Assembly (NCBI GenBank): GCA_035562735.1
Contig: DATMWB010000017.1
Span: 1 to 9,036 of the forward strand
Source: UBA12158 sp035562735
GTDB taxonomy: Bacteria > Patescibacteriota > Microgenomatia > UBA12405
Direction: 5' to 3'
Length of the DNA stretch: 9,036 nucleotides
The position numbers were made by a program, and so were the translations under genes. Below are positions 4,398 to 9,036 of this stretch, piece by piece. The notes beneath the pieces were generated by a model. That model ran no database searches. It was given only the letters and a program-made list of their open reading frames with translations, and was not told the DNA's origin. Position 1 is the first letter of the stretch. Each line of letters opens with the position of its first letter.

Positions 4398-5498
4398 CTA
4401 TCTCCCAAACCAAACTTCCATCTCATCAAAAACTGGAAAAGAAAAACTTACTTCCTGTCCAGGAAATCTAGCATTTTTACCCCAAATATAGGCCCTACTT
4501 ACATCATCCCTCATCTCTCCTGAGACTCTTTTTAAAACTTTATCCAACGTCTGACCCTTCTTCATAATTAGAGGTTCTTTTCTGTCAGCTTCTCCGTTTC
4601 TCTCTCTTTTTAAATAAACTCTTACTAGTGATAATCCTTGCCAAACCTTTTCTTTAAATTCCTCAATTCCTATTCCCTTACCAGCACTCATCTTTACGAC
4701 CCCTTCTCCAATTTTTCTCATCATAGCGGGTCTTGCCAAATCAATTTTAGTTACCACTTCCACTAGGGGAATATAGGTCCGAGTTTTACTGAGTGCATCA
4801 ATAAACTGATCAATTGAATCCAGTCTTTCATTTATCTGTATCACCGCATTATCAAAACCCAATTCCTCAGCCACCTCACTCATCATTTCTTTATCAAGTG
4901 AGGCAAAAGAATCAATTATTTGGATAGATCCCTTACCAGTTTTATGAAGATGAACCTTAGGTGGTCTTTTATTTAGTCTTATACCTGAGTTTTCCAATTC
5001 AGCTTCAACTTTTTTCAACCAATCAACTCTTTTAATATCCGTCATCAAAACCACCAAATCCGAAGCTCGAATTACTGACAACACCTTTTTTCCAAAGCCC
5101 TTACCACTTGCCGCGCCTTCAATAATTCCAGGTAAATCTAATATCTGAATTCTAATGCCTTTGTATTCCATCATTCCGGGGACCACTCCCAGAGTTGTAA
5201 AATCATAATTTCCCACTTTAGATTCAGCGTTAGTTATAGTATTTAAAAGGGTTGATTTTCCCACGCTTGGCAATCCCACCAATACTACTGATGCATCTCC
5301 AGAATGTTTTATGGCATAACCCACACCTCCCCCTCCACCACCACTACCCATTTTTACCCTATCCTCAAGAGCATCTTTAAGACGTGAAAGCTTTGCCTTC
5401 AAAACCCCATGATGAAATTGGCTACTTTTGTCATAAGGTGTATCATGGATTTCCTTTTCCACTGCGGCAATCTTTGCCAAAATTTCTTCTTTTATCAT
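4398..5498 (-). CDS. DRG-family (archaeal/eukaryotic-type) GTPase with TGS domain (366 aa)
   Basis: Predicted translational GTPase that interacts with ribosomes. The order is that of DRG/Rbg proteins: an N-terminal helical region (about 1-48) with HGVLKAKLSRLK, a glycine-rich linker (51-60), G1 GLPSVGKST (75-83), FTTLGVVPG (100-108) for G2, G3 DLPG (121-124), then the DRG-specific insert with RLNKRPP (174-180), G4 TKID (250-253), G5 SAG (271-273), and a C-terminal TGS domain (about 291-366). The Gly-rich linker, GLPSVGKS, LDLPGIIEGA and RLNKRPP separate it from Obg and from bacterial YchF. Length matches DRG proteins. It converges on mtaB (25 bases apart) and diverges from the glycosidase gene across 21 bases, with a TATATT box eight bases before its ATG. 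Ancient transfer from archaea, or deep ancestry, is inferred. Confidence 0.9.
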   Translation of the reverse strand: MIKEEILAKIAAVEKEIHDTPYDKSSQFHHGVLKAKLSRLKDALEDRVKMGSGGGGGGVGYAIKHSGDASVVLVGLPSVGKSTLLNTITNAESKVGNYDFTTLGVVPGMMEYKGIRIQILDLPGIIEGAASGKGFGKKVLSVIRASDLVVLMTDIKRVDWLKKVEAELENSGIRLNKRPPKVHLHKTGKGSIQIIDSFASLDKEMMSEVAEELGFDNAVIQINERLDSIDQFIDALSKTRTYIPLVEVVTKIDLARPAMMRKIGEGVVKMSAGKGIGIEEFKEKVWQGLSLVRVYLKRERNGEADRKEPLIMKKGQTLDKVLKRVSGEMRDDVSRAYIWGKNARFPGQEVSFSFPVFDEMEVWFGR

Positions 5499-5519
5499 TT
5501 TGTTAGAATATAAGGACCT
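5499..5519. promoter_or_regulatory. Overlapping divergent promoters in a 21-base intergenic gap
   Basis: The two start codons are separated by 21 bases. On the minus strand TATATT (5507-5512) ends eight bases before the GTPase ATG. On the plus strand TATAAG (5509-5514) ends five bases before the glycosidase ATG. The boxes overlap each other, so both mRNAs would have almost no leader and both -35 regions must lie inside the opposite gene. AAGGA (5512-5516) resembles a Shine-Dalgarno site for the plus gene, but its spacing to ATG (three bases) is too short to be normal. Confidence 0.5.
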
Positions 5520-6890
5520 ATGTTTTTATTATTATTGTTTGCGATATTCTTCCTGAATATCAATCCTATTTTAGCATCTGAACGCAATATCTTTGGATTA
5601 CACCTTACCCAAACTGGTGATTTAGATTCTGCCAAAGATATTATCAACAGTAATGGTGGTGATTGGGGATATGTTACGGTAGTCATCAGAACCGATCAAC
5701 TCGACAAAAACACCTGGCAAGATTTTTTTGATAAATGCCGTAAATATCACCTTATTCCTATTATCCGTCTTGCCACAATAATGGAAAACAATTCTTGGAA
5801 AGCACCTTCTACCGAAGATATTGATAATCTAGCCAATCTATTAAATTCACTCAATTGGCCTATGATCCCCCAGTACATAATTCCATTTAATGAGATAAAC
5901 CATGCCAAAGAGTGGGGAGGAACTATTGATATAAAAAACTTTACCGATACTTTTATCTATACATCCGAAAAATTTAAAAGTCTCAATCCCAATTTTTATA
6001 TTCTGTCAGCACCTCTCGATTTGGCCTCTCCTGAAAAATTACCCCAAAACAAATCTGCAAAAAATATCTATAAAGAAATATATTTACACAATCCAAAATA
6101 TTTTGACTCTTTTGACGCTCTAGCATCTCATTCATATCCCAATCATGGATATGTAGGCACTCCAAATGATACTGGTCAACACTCTATCTTGGGTTATCAG
6201 TGGGAGTTGGAATATATCCGGAGCTTAGGTATAAACAAGACATATCCAATATTTATAACCGAAACTGGATGGCCCCATCGCGAGGGTGTCAAAAAAAATA
6301 ATCAATATTATTCGCTTAAAACAGCAGTTGAATTTTATCTAAAAGCCCTTGATATCTGGCAAAAAGACAGCCAAGTAATGGCGGTAACTCCCTTTATCTA
6401 TAATTACTCCCAAGCCCCCTTTGATCACTTTTCTTGGTTAAACTCAGATGAACAACTTTACCCCGAATATCAACAAATCATTGATTTGCCAAAGAGGCAA
6501 AACCAACCCCAACAAATAACAAAATATGAAGTAAACAAAATAAATCTACCCTTACTAATTTTTAGTCAAAATCAACAAAACGGTAGTATTGAACTAAAAA
6601 ATACCGGACAATCAATTTGGGGTGAAAGACATTTTTGTCTTGAGTCACATAGCTCAAGCAACATTACTTCCAGCTCAATATGTACCGACGATAACTATAT
6701 ATATCCAGGTAAAACCACCAAAATACCCTTTCAGTTCAAAATTGATTTTTATTTAGAAAACACCTATTTAGGCTGGAACAATACTCCTCAGTATGAAATA
6801 TCTTCACTTAGTCCCAGTTCAACCATCTATCATCCCAAAGAAAATATCTGGACTCGATTTAAATCCTGGCTAAAAGTCTTTTTTAGCTAA
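5520..6890 (+). CDS. Secreted clan GH-A glycoside hydrolase with C-terminal beta domain (456 aa)
   Basis: Exported sugar-bond hydrolase of unknown substrate. Residues 1-20 form a signal peptide: a hydrophobic run followed by NPILA, with likely cleavage before Ser20 or Glu21. A (beta/alpha)8 barrel follows (about 22-325). IPFNEIN gives the Asn-Glu pair of strand 4 with acid/base Glu125, and IFITETGWP gives nucleophile Glu248 on strand 7, the two-glutamate signature of clan GH-A (as in GH5, GH39, GH53 and relatives). HSYP (204-207) fits a strand-6 subsite motif. Residues about 355-430 look like an immunoglobulin-like beta domain (ELKNTGQSIWG, with YPGKTTKIPF) holding a possible Cys373-Cys388 disulphide. 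ATG 5520 is the only start that keeps the signal peptide at the N terminus. The stop is four bases from the convergent tRNA-Leu(UAG). I cannot assign the GH family. Confidence 0.82.
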   Translation: MFLLLLFAIFFLNINPILASERNIFGLHLTQTGDLDSAKDIINSNGGDWGYVTVVIRTDQLDKNTWQDFFDKCRKYHLIPIIRLATIMENNSWKAPSTEDIDNLANLLNSLNWPMIPQYIIPFNEINHAKEWGGTIDIKNFTDTFIYTSEKFKSLNPNFYILSAPLDLASPEKLPQNKSAKNIYKEIYLHNPKYFDSFDALASHSYPNHGYVGTPNDTGQHSILGYQWELEYIRSLGINKTYPIFITETGWPHREGVKKNNQYYSLKTAVEFYLKALDIWQKDSQVMAVTPFIYNYSQAPFDHFSWLNSDEQLYPEYQQIIDLPKRQNQPQQITKYEVNKINLPLLIFSQNQQNGSIELKNTGQSIWGERHFCLESHSSSNITSSSICTDDNYIYPGKTTKIPFQFKIDFYLENTYLGWNNTPQYEISSLSPSSTIYHPKENIWTRFKSWLKVFFS

Positions 6891-6894
6891 CAGG

Positions 6895-6976
6895 TGCCGC
6901 CAAGAGGACTTGAACCTCCACGCCTTTCGGCATACGCTCCTAAAGCGTACGTGTATACCAATTTCACCATAGCGGC
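6895..6976 (-). tRNA. tRNA-Leu (anticodon UAG)
   Basis: Class II tRNA on the minus strand with acceptor GCCGCTA/TGGCGGC (one wobble), A73 followed by CCT rather than CCA, D-arm GTGAAATTGGTATACAC, anticodon stem TACGC/GCGTA with loop TTTAGGA, and T-loop TTCAAGT. It is a near-copy of tRNA-Leu(GAG) at 185-266 through the D, anticodon and T arms. Its 3' end is four bases from the stop of the convergent glycosidase gene. Confidence 0.96.
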
Positions 6977-6985
6977 TGTATGCCT

Positions 6986-6991
6986 ATTTTA
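6986..6991 (-). promoter_or_regulatory. -10 box (TAAAAT) for tRNA-Leu(UAG)
   Basis: Minus-strand context CTGATAAAATAGG, ending nine bases before the tRNA 5' end, the same spacing as the other tRNA boxes here. No clear -35. Confidence 0.6.
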
Positions 6992-7003
6992 TCAGTAATC
7001 TGT

Positions 7004-7009
7004 TAAAAT
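7004..7009 (+). promoter_or_regulatory. -10 box (TAAAAT) in front of the tRNA-like remnant
   Basis: Context CTGTTAAAATAACG. It ends ten bases before GTCCC at 7020, where the disrupted tRNA-Arg-like gene seems to start. It may now drive the intact tRNA-Arg(UCU) farther downstream. Confidence 0.5.
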
Positions 7010-7019
7010 AACGAAGCTT

Positions 7020-7098
7020 GTCCCTGGATTAGTTTCCACCAAGGCGGATCAGTCTTTGGCTGGGGATAGAGCGTCCGCCTAAGCGGAAGGTCGCAAGT
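7020..7098 (+). pseudogene. Disrupted tRNA-Arg-like gene lacking its anticodon
   Basis: The segment starts with GTCCC, as the intact tRNA-Arg at 7116 does, ten bases after a TAAAAT box. It shares GGATAGAGCG (7064-7073) and AGGTCGCARGT (7088-7098) with that tRNA. Between these strings it has a perfect anticodon stem TCCGC/GCGGA, but the loop is only CTAA: positions 32-33 and 37-38 without 34-36. The D-region holds an extra palindrome (7033-7066), and the T-arm and 3' acceptor strand are lost. It cannot be a working tRNA; it could still be a transcribed RNA. Confidence 0.6.
7033..7066 (+). repeat. Palindromic element inside the tRNA-like remnant
   Basis: TTTCCA then CCAAGG (7033-7044) pairs with CTTTGG and TGGGGA (7054-7059 and 7061-7066) in a 12-bp stem that includes wobbles, one bulged C at 7060 and a 9-base loop. 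GGCGGA (7043-7048) can alternatively pair with TCCGCC (7074-7079) of the tRNA-like anticodon arm. I recall CCACCAAGGCGGAT...TTTGGCTGG-type palindromes as frequent in Patescibacteria genomes, unverified. Confidence 0.55.
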
Positions 7099-7115
7099 TT
7101 TAAAATTACACCTTT

Positions 7116-7189
7116 GTCCCCATAGCTCAGTTGGATAGAGCGCTTTCCTTCTAAGAAAGAGGTCGCAGGTCCGATCCCTGCTGGGGATA
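7116..7189 (+). tRNA. tRNA-Arg (anticodon UCU), C55 variant
   Basis: Acceptor GTCCCCA/TGGGGAT with a G1/U72 wobble, A73, D-arm with TAGCTCAGTTGGATAGAGC, perfect anticodon stem CTTTC/GAAAG with loop CTTCTAA. The T-loop reads TCCGATC, so position 55 (base 7171) is C instead of U. CCA is not encoded. Everything else is canonical, and it is the probable tRNA for AGA codons. Confidence 0.93.
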
Positions 7190-7196
7190 CATGTAA

Positions 7197-7268
7197 GCGC
7201 CTATAGCTCAATGGATAGAGTAATAGTCTTCGGAACTATTGATGAGGGTTCGATTCCCCCTAGGCGCA
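7197..7268 (+). tRNA. tRNA-Arg (anticodon UCG)
   Basis: Acceptor GCGCCTA/TAGGCGC, A73, D-arm with TAGCTCAATGGATAGAGT, anticodon stem ATAGT/ACTAT with loop CTTCGGA (U33 then UCG), T-loop TTCGATT. T-stem GAGGG/CCCCC has an A/C mismatch at 50-64. CCA is not encoded. It lies seven bases after tRNA-Arg(UCU) and is probably cotranscribed with it. Confidence 0.9.
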
Positions 7269-7280
7269 CAAAAAGTATTG

Positions 7281-7286
7281 TAAAAT
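7281..7286 (+). promoter_or_regulatory. -10 box (TAAAAT) for tRNA-Lys
   Basis: Context ATTGTAAAATTT, ending ten bases before tRNA-Lys, matching the spacing of the other TAAAAT boxes. The -35 position would fall in the 3' end of tRNA-Arg(UCG). Confidence 0.55.
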
Positions 7287-7296
7287 TTAAAAATTC

Positions 7297-7368
7297 GGGT
7301 CGCTAGCTCAGTGGTAGAGCAATCGCCTCTTAAGCGATTGGCCGTGGGTTCGAGCCCCACGCGACCCA
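7297..7368 (+). tRNA. tRNA-Lys (anticodon CUU)
   Basis: Acceptor GGGTCGC/GCGACCC, A73 followed by CC then T, D-arm with TAGCTCAGTGGTAGAGC, perfect anticodon stem ATCGC/GCGAT with loop CTCTTAA, T-loop TTCGAGC. It ends two bases before the stop codon of the convergent minus-strand gene, leaving no room for a terminator. Confidence 0.96.
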
Positions 7369-7370
7369 CC

Positions 7371-7850
7371 TCAGAAAGAACCAATCTCTAGATAACTGAA
7401 ATCACCCGGTTCATACACTTCCACAACTAAGCCCGAACCACGGGGGCTAGGCAAATCTTCATATGTCGCTTCAATTTCACCAATTTCACATTCAATAGCC
7501 AAGTCTAAATCAGCACCCAAACCACACTTTGAACGAAGCATTCTACGTACAGGACGGGGTGCTTTTTCAGGTAAAAATCTTTTTACTGTCTCAATGTCTC
7601 CTGAAGACATATCATACTTTCTAGCAATATCATCGAGAACAACTCTCCAATACTTATACTCTTCAACATCAAGTCCATAACAATAATTAAAAAATTTCTT
7701 CCTACTAATTCTAAATCCTTTCTCTCTACTACCTACCACCTGTATCGGGCCCTCATATCCATTCCCACGTATATCAGAAATAACACTCGTCACAAAAATG
7801 TTTTCCCGCTCAGATATGTGAAAACCAACTCTCAAATCTTCAGCCAACAT
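7371..7850 (-). CDS. Unrecognised cytoplasmic protein (159 aa)
   Basis: I do not recognise this protein. It has no signal peptide or membrane segment. The N-terminal half mixes beta-like stretches (NIFVTSVISDIRG, PIQVVGS) with a basic patch (RISRKKFF). The middle is helical (VVLDDIARKYDMSSGDIETVKRFL), and the last third is acidic and strand-like (AIECEIGEIEATYEDL, VVEVYEPGDF). Arg outnumbers Lys (14 to 8), unlike the Lys-rich neighbours, which hints at a different origin. It stops with TGA two bases from tRNA-Lys, the only TGA stop here, and a TATAAT box (7858-7863) ends seven bases before its ATG. It is divergent from the secreted-protein operon. A position next to a tRNA cluster suits an acquired gene, but this is inference. 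Confidence 0.72.
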   Translation of the reverse strand: MLAEDLRVGFHISERENIFVTSVISDIRGNGYEGPIQVVGSREKGFRISRKKFFNYCYGLDVEEYKYWRVVLDDIARKYDMSSGDIETVKRFLPEKAPRPVRRMLRSKCGLGADLDLAIECEIGEIEATYEDLPSPRGSGLVVEVYEPGDFSYLEIGSF

Positions 7851-7857
7851 GTTTAAA

Positions 7858-7863
7858 ATTATA
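7858..7863 (-). promoter_or_regulatory. -10 box (TATAAT) giving a predicted leaderless mRNA for the 159-aa protein
   Basis: Minus-strand context TTTGATATAATTTTAAACATG. The consensus box ends seven bases before the ATG, so transcription should start on or very near the start codon. No Shine-Dalgarno sequence is present. No clear -35 is seen. Confidence 0.55.
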
Positions 7864-7911
7864 TCAAAGTATATCTATTACCACTATTTAGAAATATATT
7901 TATATTTTTGC

Positions 7912-7917
7912 TAGACT
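7912..7917 (+). promoter_or_regulatory. -10 box (TAGACT) for the secreted-protein operon
   Basis: TAGACT ends five bases before ATG 7923, with a weak TTAGAA (7888-7893) 18 bases upstream as a possible -35. It predicts a leaderless or nearly leaderless mRNA. There is no Shine-Dalgarno site in the spacer. Confidence 0.4.
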
Positions 7918-7922
7918 AACTT

Positions 7923-8630
7923 ATGTGGTTCCTACTATTTTTCTTACTATTTTCTAACCCCGTCTTAGCCCAAGATTCCACAGATTTATATACCCAATAC
8001 CGTACTGACTACTTTTTTCAACGTGACAATTACCAAAAAGATTATCTTGATTATCTTAATAAAAAAGATACCTATGCTCAATTTGGAACTGTAACTGCTG
8101 AAAAAGATAAAATTACCGCCACAAAGAACACCTTTTTATCACAAAACTTAATGCTAAAAGCCTATCTTATGGCTCTCCGAACTACCCTTGGAGATAGTCC
8201 AGAAAACCAACAAAAGCTTCAACAATATGAAAATTGGCTTGACACCCAAAATCAGCTTGTTTCAAATTTAAATTCAACCCCAGGTCTGCAAACCTGGGCT
8301 CACACCTTTAGAGTTCAGTTTGTATCTATCCAAAAAGAGTTATTTACTGGACTAGTCCAAGGACAAATCAACCGCCGTCAAAGAACGCTCGAAAATATAA
8401 AAAAACTTGCTGAAAAGGCAAAAATTGAATGGTCATCAAACTATATCAACAAAGAAAGCATGGTAAGTGAAAATTTCCGCCTTGCCCTCAAAGAAACCCA
8501 AAGAAATCAACGCGAAGATCGTTTTTCAGAATTCTATCCAGAAGCAAAAAACTATCTCAACCAAGCTGACACACAAATAAAAAGTATGATCTCTGATTTA
8601 AAATCAACTATTATTAAAAACCACCTATAA
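7923..8630 (+). CDS. Secreted alpha-helical protein of unknown function (235 aa)
   Basis: I do not recognise the family. Residues 1-16 are a signal peptide (WFLLFFLLFSNPVLA, cleaved before Gln17). The rest is long charged helix without internal membrane segments: YFFQRDNYQKDYLDYLNKK, then EKDKITATKNTFL, then EKAKIEWSSNYINKES and a C-terminal LNQADTQIKSMISDLKS. This looks like a helical bundle or coiled coil outside the membrane. There are no cysteines. ATG 7923 is supported by the signal peptide starting there. The next gene starts one base after the stop, so the two form an operon, probably for partners at the cell surface. Confidence 0.82.
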   Translation: MWFLLFFLLFSNPVLAQDSTDLYTQYRTDYFFQRDNYQKDYLDYLNKKDTYAQFGTVTAEKDKITATKNTFLSQNLMLKAYLMALRTTLGDSPENQQKLQQYENWLDTQNQLVSNLNSTPGLQTWAHTFRVQFVSIQKELFTGLVQGQINRRQRTLENIKKLAEKAKIEWSSNYINKESMVSENFRLALKETQRNQREDRFSEFYPEAKNYLNQADTQIKSMISDLKSTIIKNHL

Positions 8631-8631
8631 C

Positions 8632-8988
8632 ATGGAAGAAAAACTCTATCAAAATATTGATCTCCCTCAAAATAATCCCTTGGATGTTCCCAAAGATCTT
8701 CCAAAAGAGACCAAGAAAAAACCTTTGAATCCAAAAGTTATACTTTTAATTATTCTTGGCGCTTTTATTTCCATCCTTCTTATTATCAGTCTTATCATCA
8801 CTCAAATTCGTCAACAAAATCTAAATACAAATGTCACTCCAACAATTATTCCTATTACCGCAACCCCAACCACCAATGACTCCCTAGTTCCCAGCCAATA
8901 TCAAGAAGATTTTAAAAACTTAGAAAAAAGTTTTGAAGAAGACCCAGATCTACCCGCACCCCAAGTTGACATCGAAGTTGGCCTCTAG
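8632..8988 (+). CDS. Single-pass membrane protein with short extracellular tail (118 aa)
   Basis: I do not recognise the family. Residues 1-34 are hydrophilic and presumed cytoplasmic (proline- and lysine-rich, with KETKKK just before the membrane). Residues about 35-58 form one strong transmembrane helix, and 59-118 are presumed outside: a Thr/Pro/Ile linker (NVTPTIIPITATPTT) and an acidic end (NLEKSFEEDPDLPAPQVDIEVGL). The positive-inside rule supports this direction. There is no signal-peptidase site. It starts one base after the stop of the secreted helical protein, without a ribosome binding site, so it is likely translationally coupled. It could anchor that protein to the membrane. Confidence 0.8.
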   Translation: MEEKLYQNIDLPQNNPLDVPKDLPKETKKKPLNPKVILLIILGAFISILLIISLIITQIRQQNLNTNVTPTIIPITATPTTNDSLVPSQYQEDFKNLEKSFEEDPDLPAPQVDIEVGL

Positions 8989-8995
8989 TTTTTTC

Positions 8996-9032
8996 TTGAC
9001 AAATAGGCTCCAGTATCAGTACTTATCATAAT
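8996..9032 (+). promoter_or_regulatory. Possible promoter for a gene beyond the window
   Basis: A perfect -35 TTGACA (8996-9001) is the best of its kind in the window. The -10 is unclear: TACTTA (9020-9025) has an 18-base spacer but matches poorly, while CATAAT (9027-9032) is a better box but 25 bases away. It lies eight bases after the last stop codon, following a short T-run. Confidence 0.4.
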
Positions 9033-9036
9033 TTCC

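Noticed and set aside
7029..7211. Minus-strand 60-codon frame
   Set aside because: It is antisense to the tRNA-Arg remnant and tRNA-Arg(UCU), and the peptide (PAGIGPATSF, QLSYG) is tRNA-derived.
1..9036. Archaeal (for example DPANN) origin because of the DRG GTPase
   Set aside because: tRNA-Pro has C1-G72, Gly tRNAs have U73 and Gln has U1-A72, all bacterial; Tgt is of bacterial type without a PUA domain, and -10 boxes are bacterial.

Overview
The window is AT-rich, densely packed bacterial DNA. It holds 13 tRNA genes, one tRNA-like remnant and nine protein genes, with very short spacers. The tRNA identity elements are bacterial: Gln has U1-A72, Pro has C1-G72, and both Gly tRNAs have U73. 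One gene nevertheless encodes a GTPase of the archaeal/eukaryotic DRG type, one gene is interrupted in frame by a palindromic repeat, and Shine-Dalgarno sequences are almost absent. Taken together this fits a Candidate Phyla Radiation (Patescibacteria, perhaps Microgenomates-like) genome. That assignment is inference from style and remembered features, not a phylogenetic result. One gene stops at TGA and the others at TAA or TAG, so nothing points to a UGA-recoded genetic code.

Left block (1-1276). Four tRNAs lie on the minus strand (Gln-UUG, Leu-GAG, Val-UAC, Gly-UCC) and five on the plus strand (Leu-CAG, Phe-GAA, Gly-GCC, Leu-UAA, Pro-UGG). The two sets diverge from a palindromic promoter region at 504-566. 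A 68-residue coiled-coil protein gene is wedged behind tRNA-Leu(CAG), its ATG six bases after the tRNA.

Middle block (1282-6890). tgt (tRNA-guanine transglycosylase) starts five bases after tRNA-Pro. It is followed at 7 and 3 bases by a nucleotide-sugar epimerase/dehydratase-type SDR and by an MtaB-type tRNA methylthiotransferase carrying the in-frame repeat insertion. The DRG GTPase gene converges on mtaB. It diverges, across only 21 bases, from a secreted clan GH-A glycosidase gene.

Right block (6895-9036). tRNA-Leu(UAG) faces the glycosidase gene. Then come a disrupted tRNA-Arg-like sequence, tRNA-Arg(UCU), tRNA-Arg(UCG) and tRNA-Lys(CUU), an unrecognised minus-strand gene, and a two-gene operon for a secreted helical protein and a single-pass membrane protein. 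The window ends in a possible promoter for the next gene.

Two themes run through the window. The first is RNA biology: many tRNAs, two tRNA-modifying enzymes and one ribosome-associated-type GTPase. The second is extreme compaction. Several -10-like boxes lie 5-8 bases from start codons (predicted leaderless mRNAs), two start codons follow tRNA 3' ends almost directly, and six tRNA or tRNA-like genes share a TAAAAT box 9-10 bases upstream.
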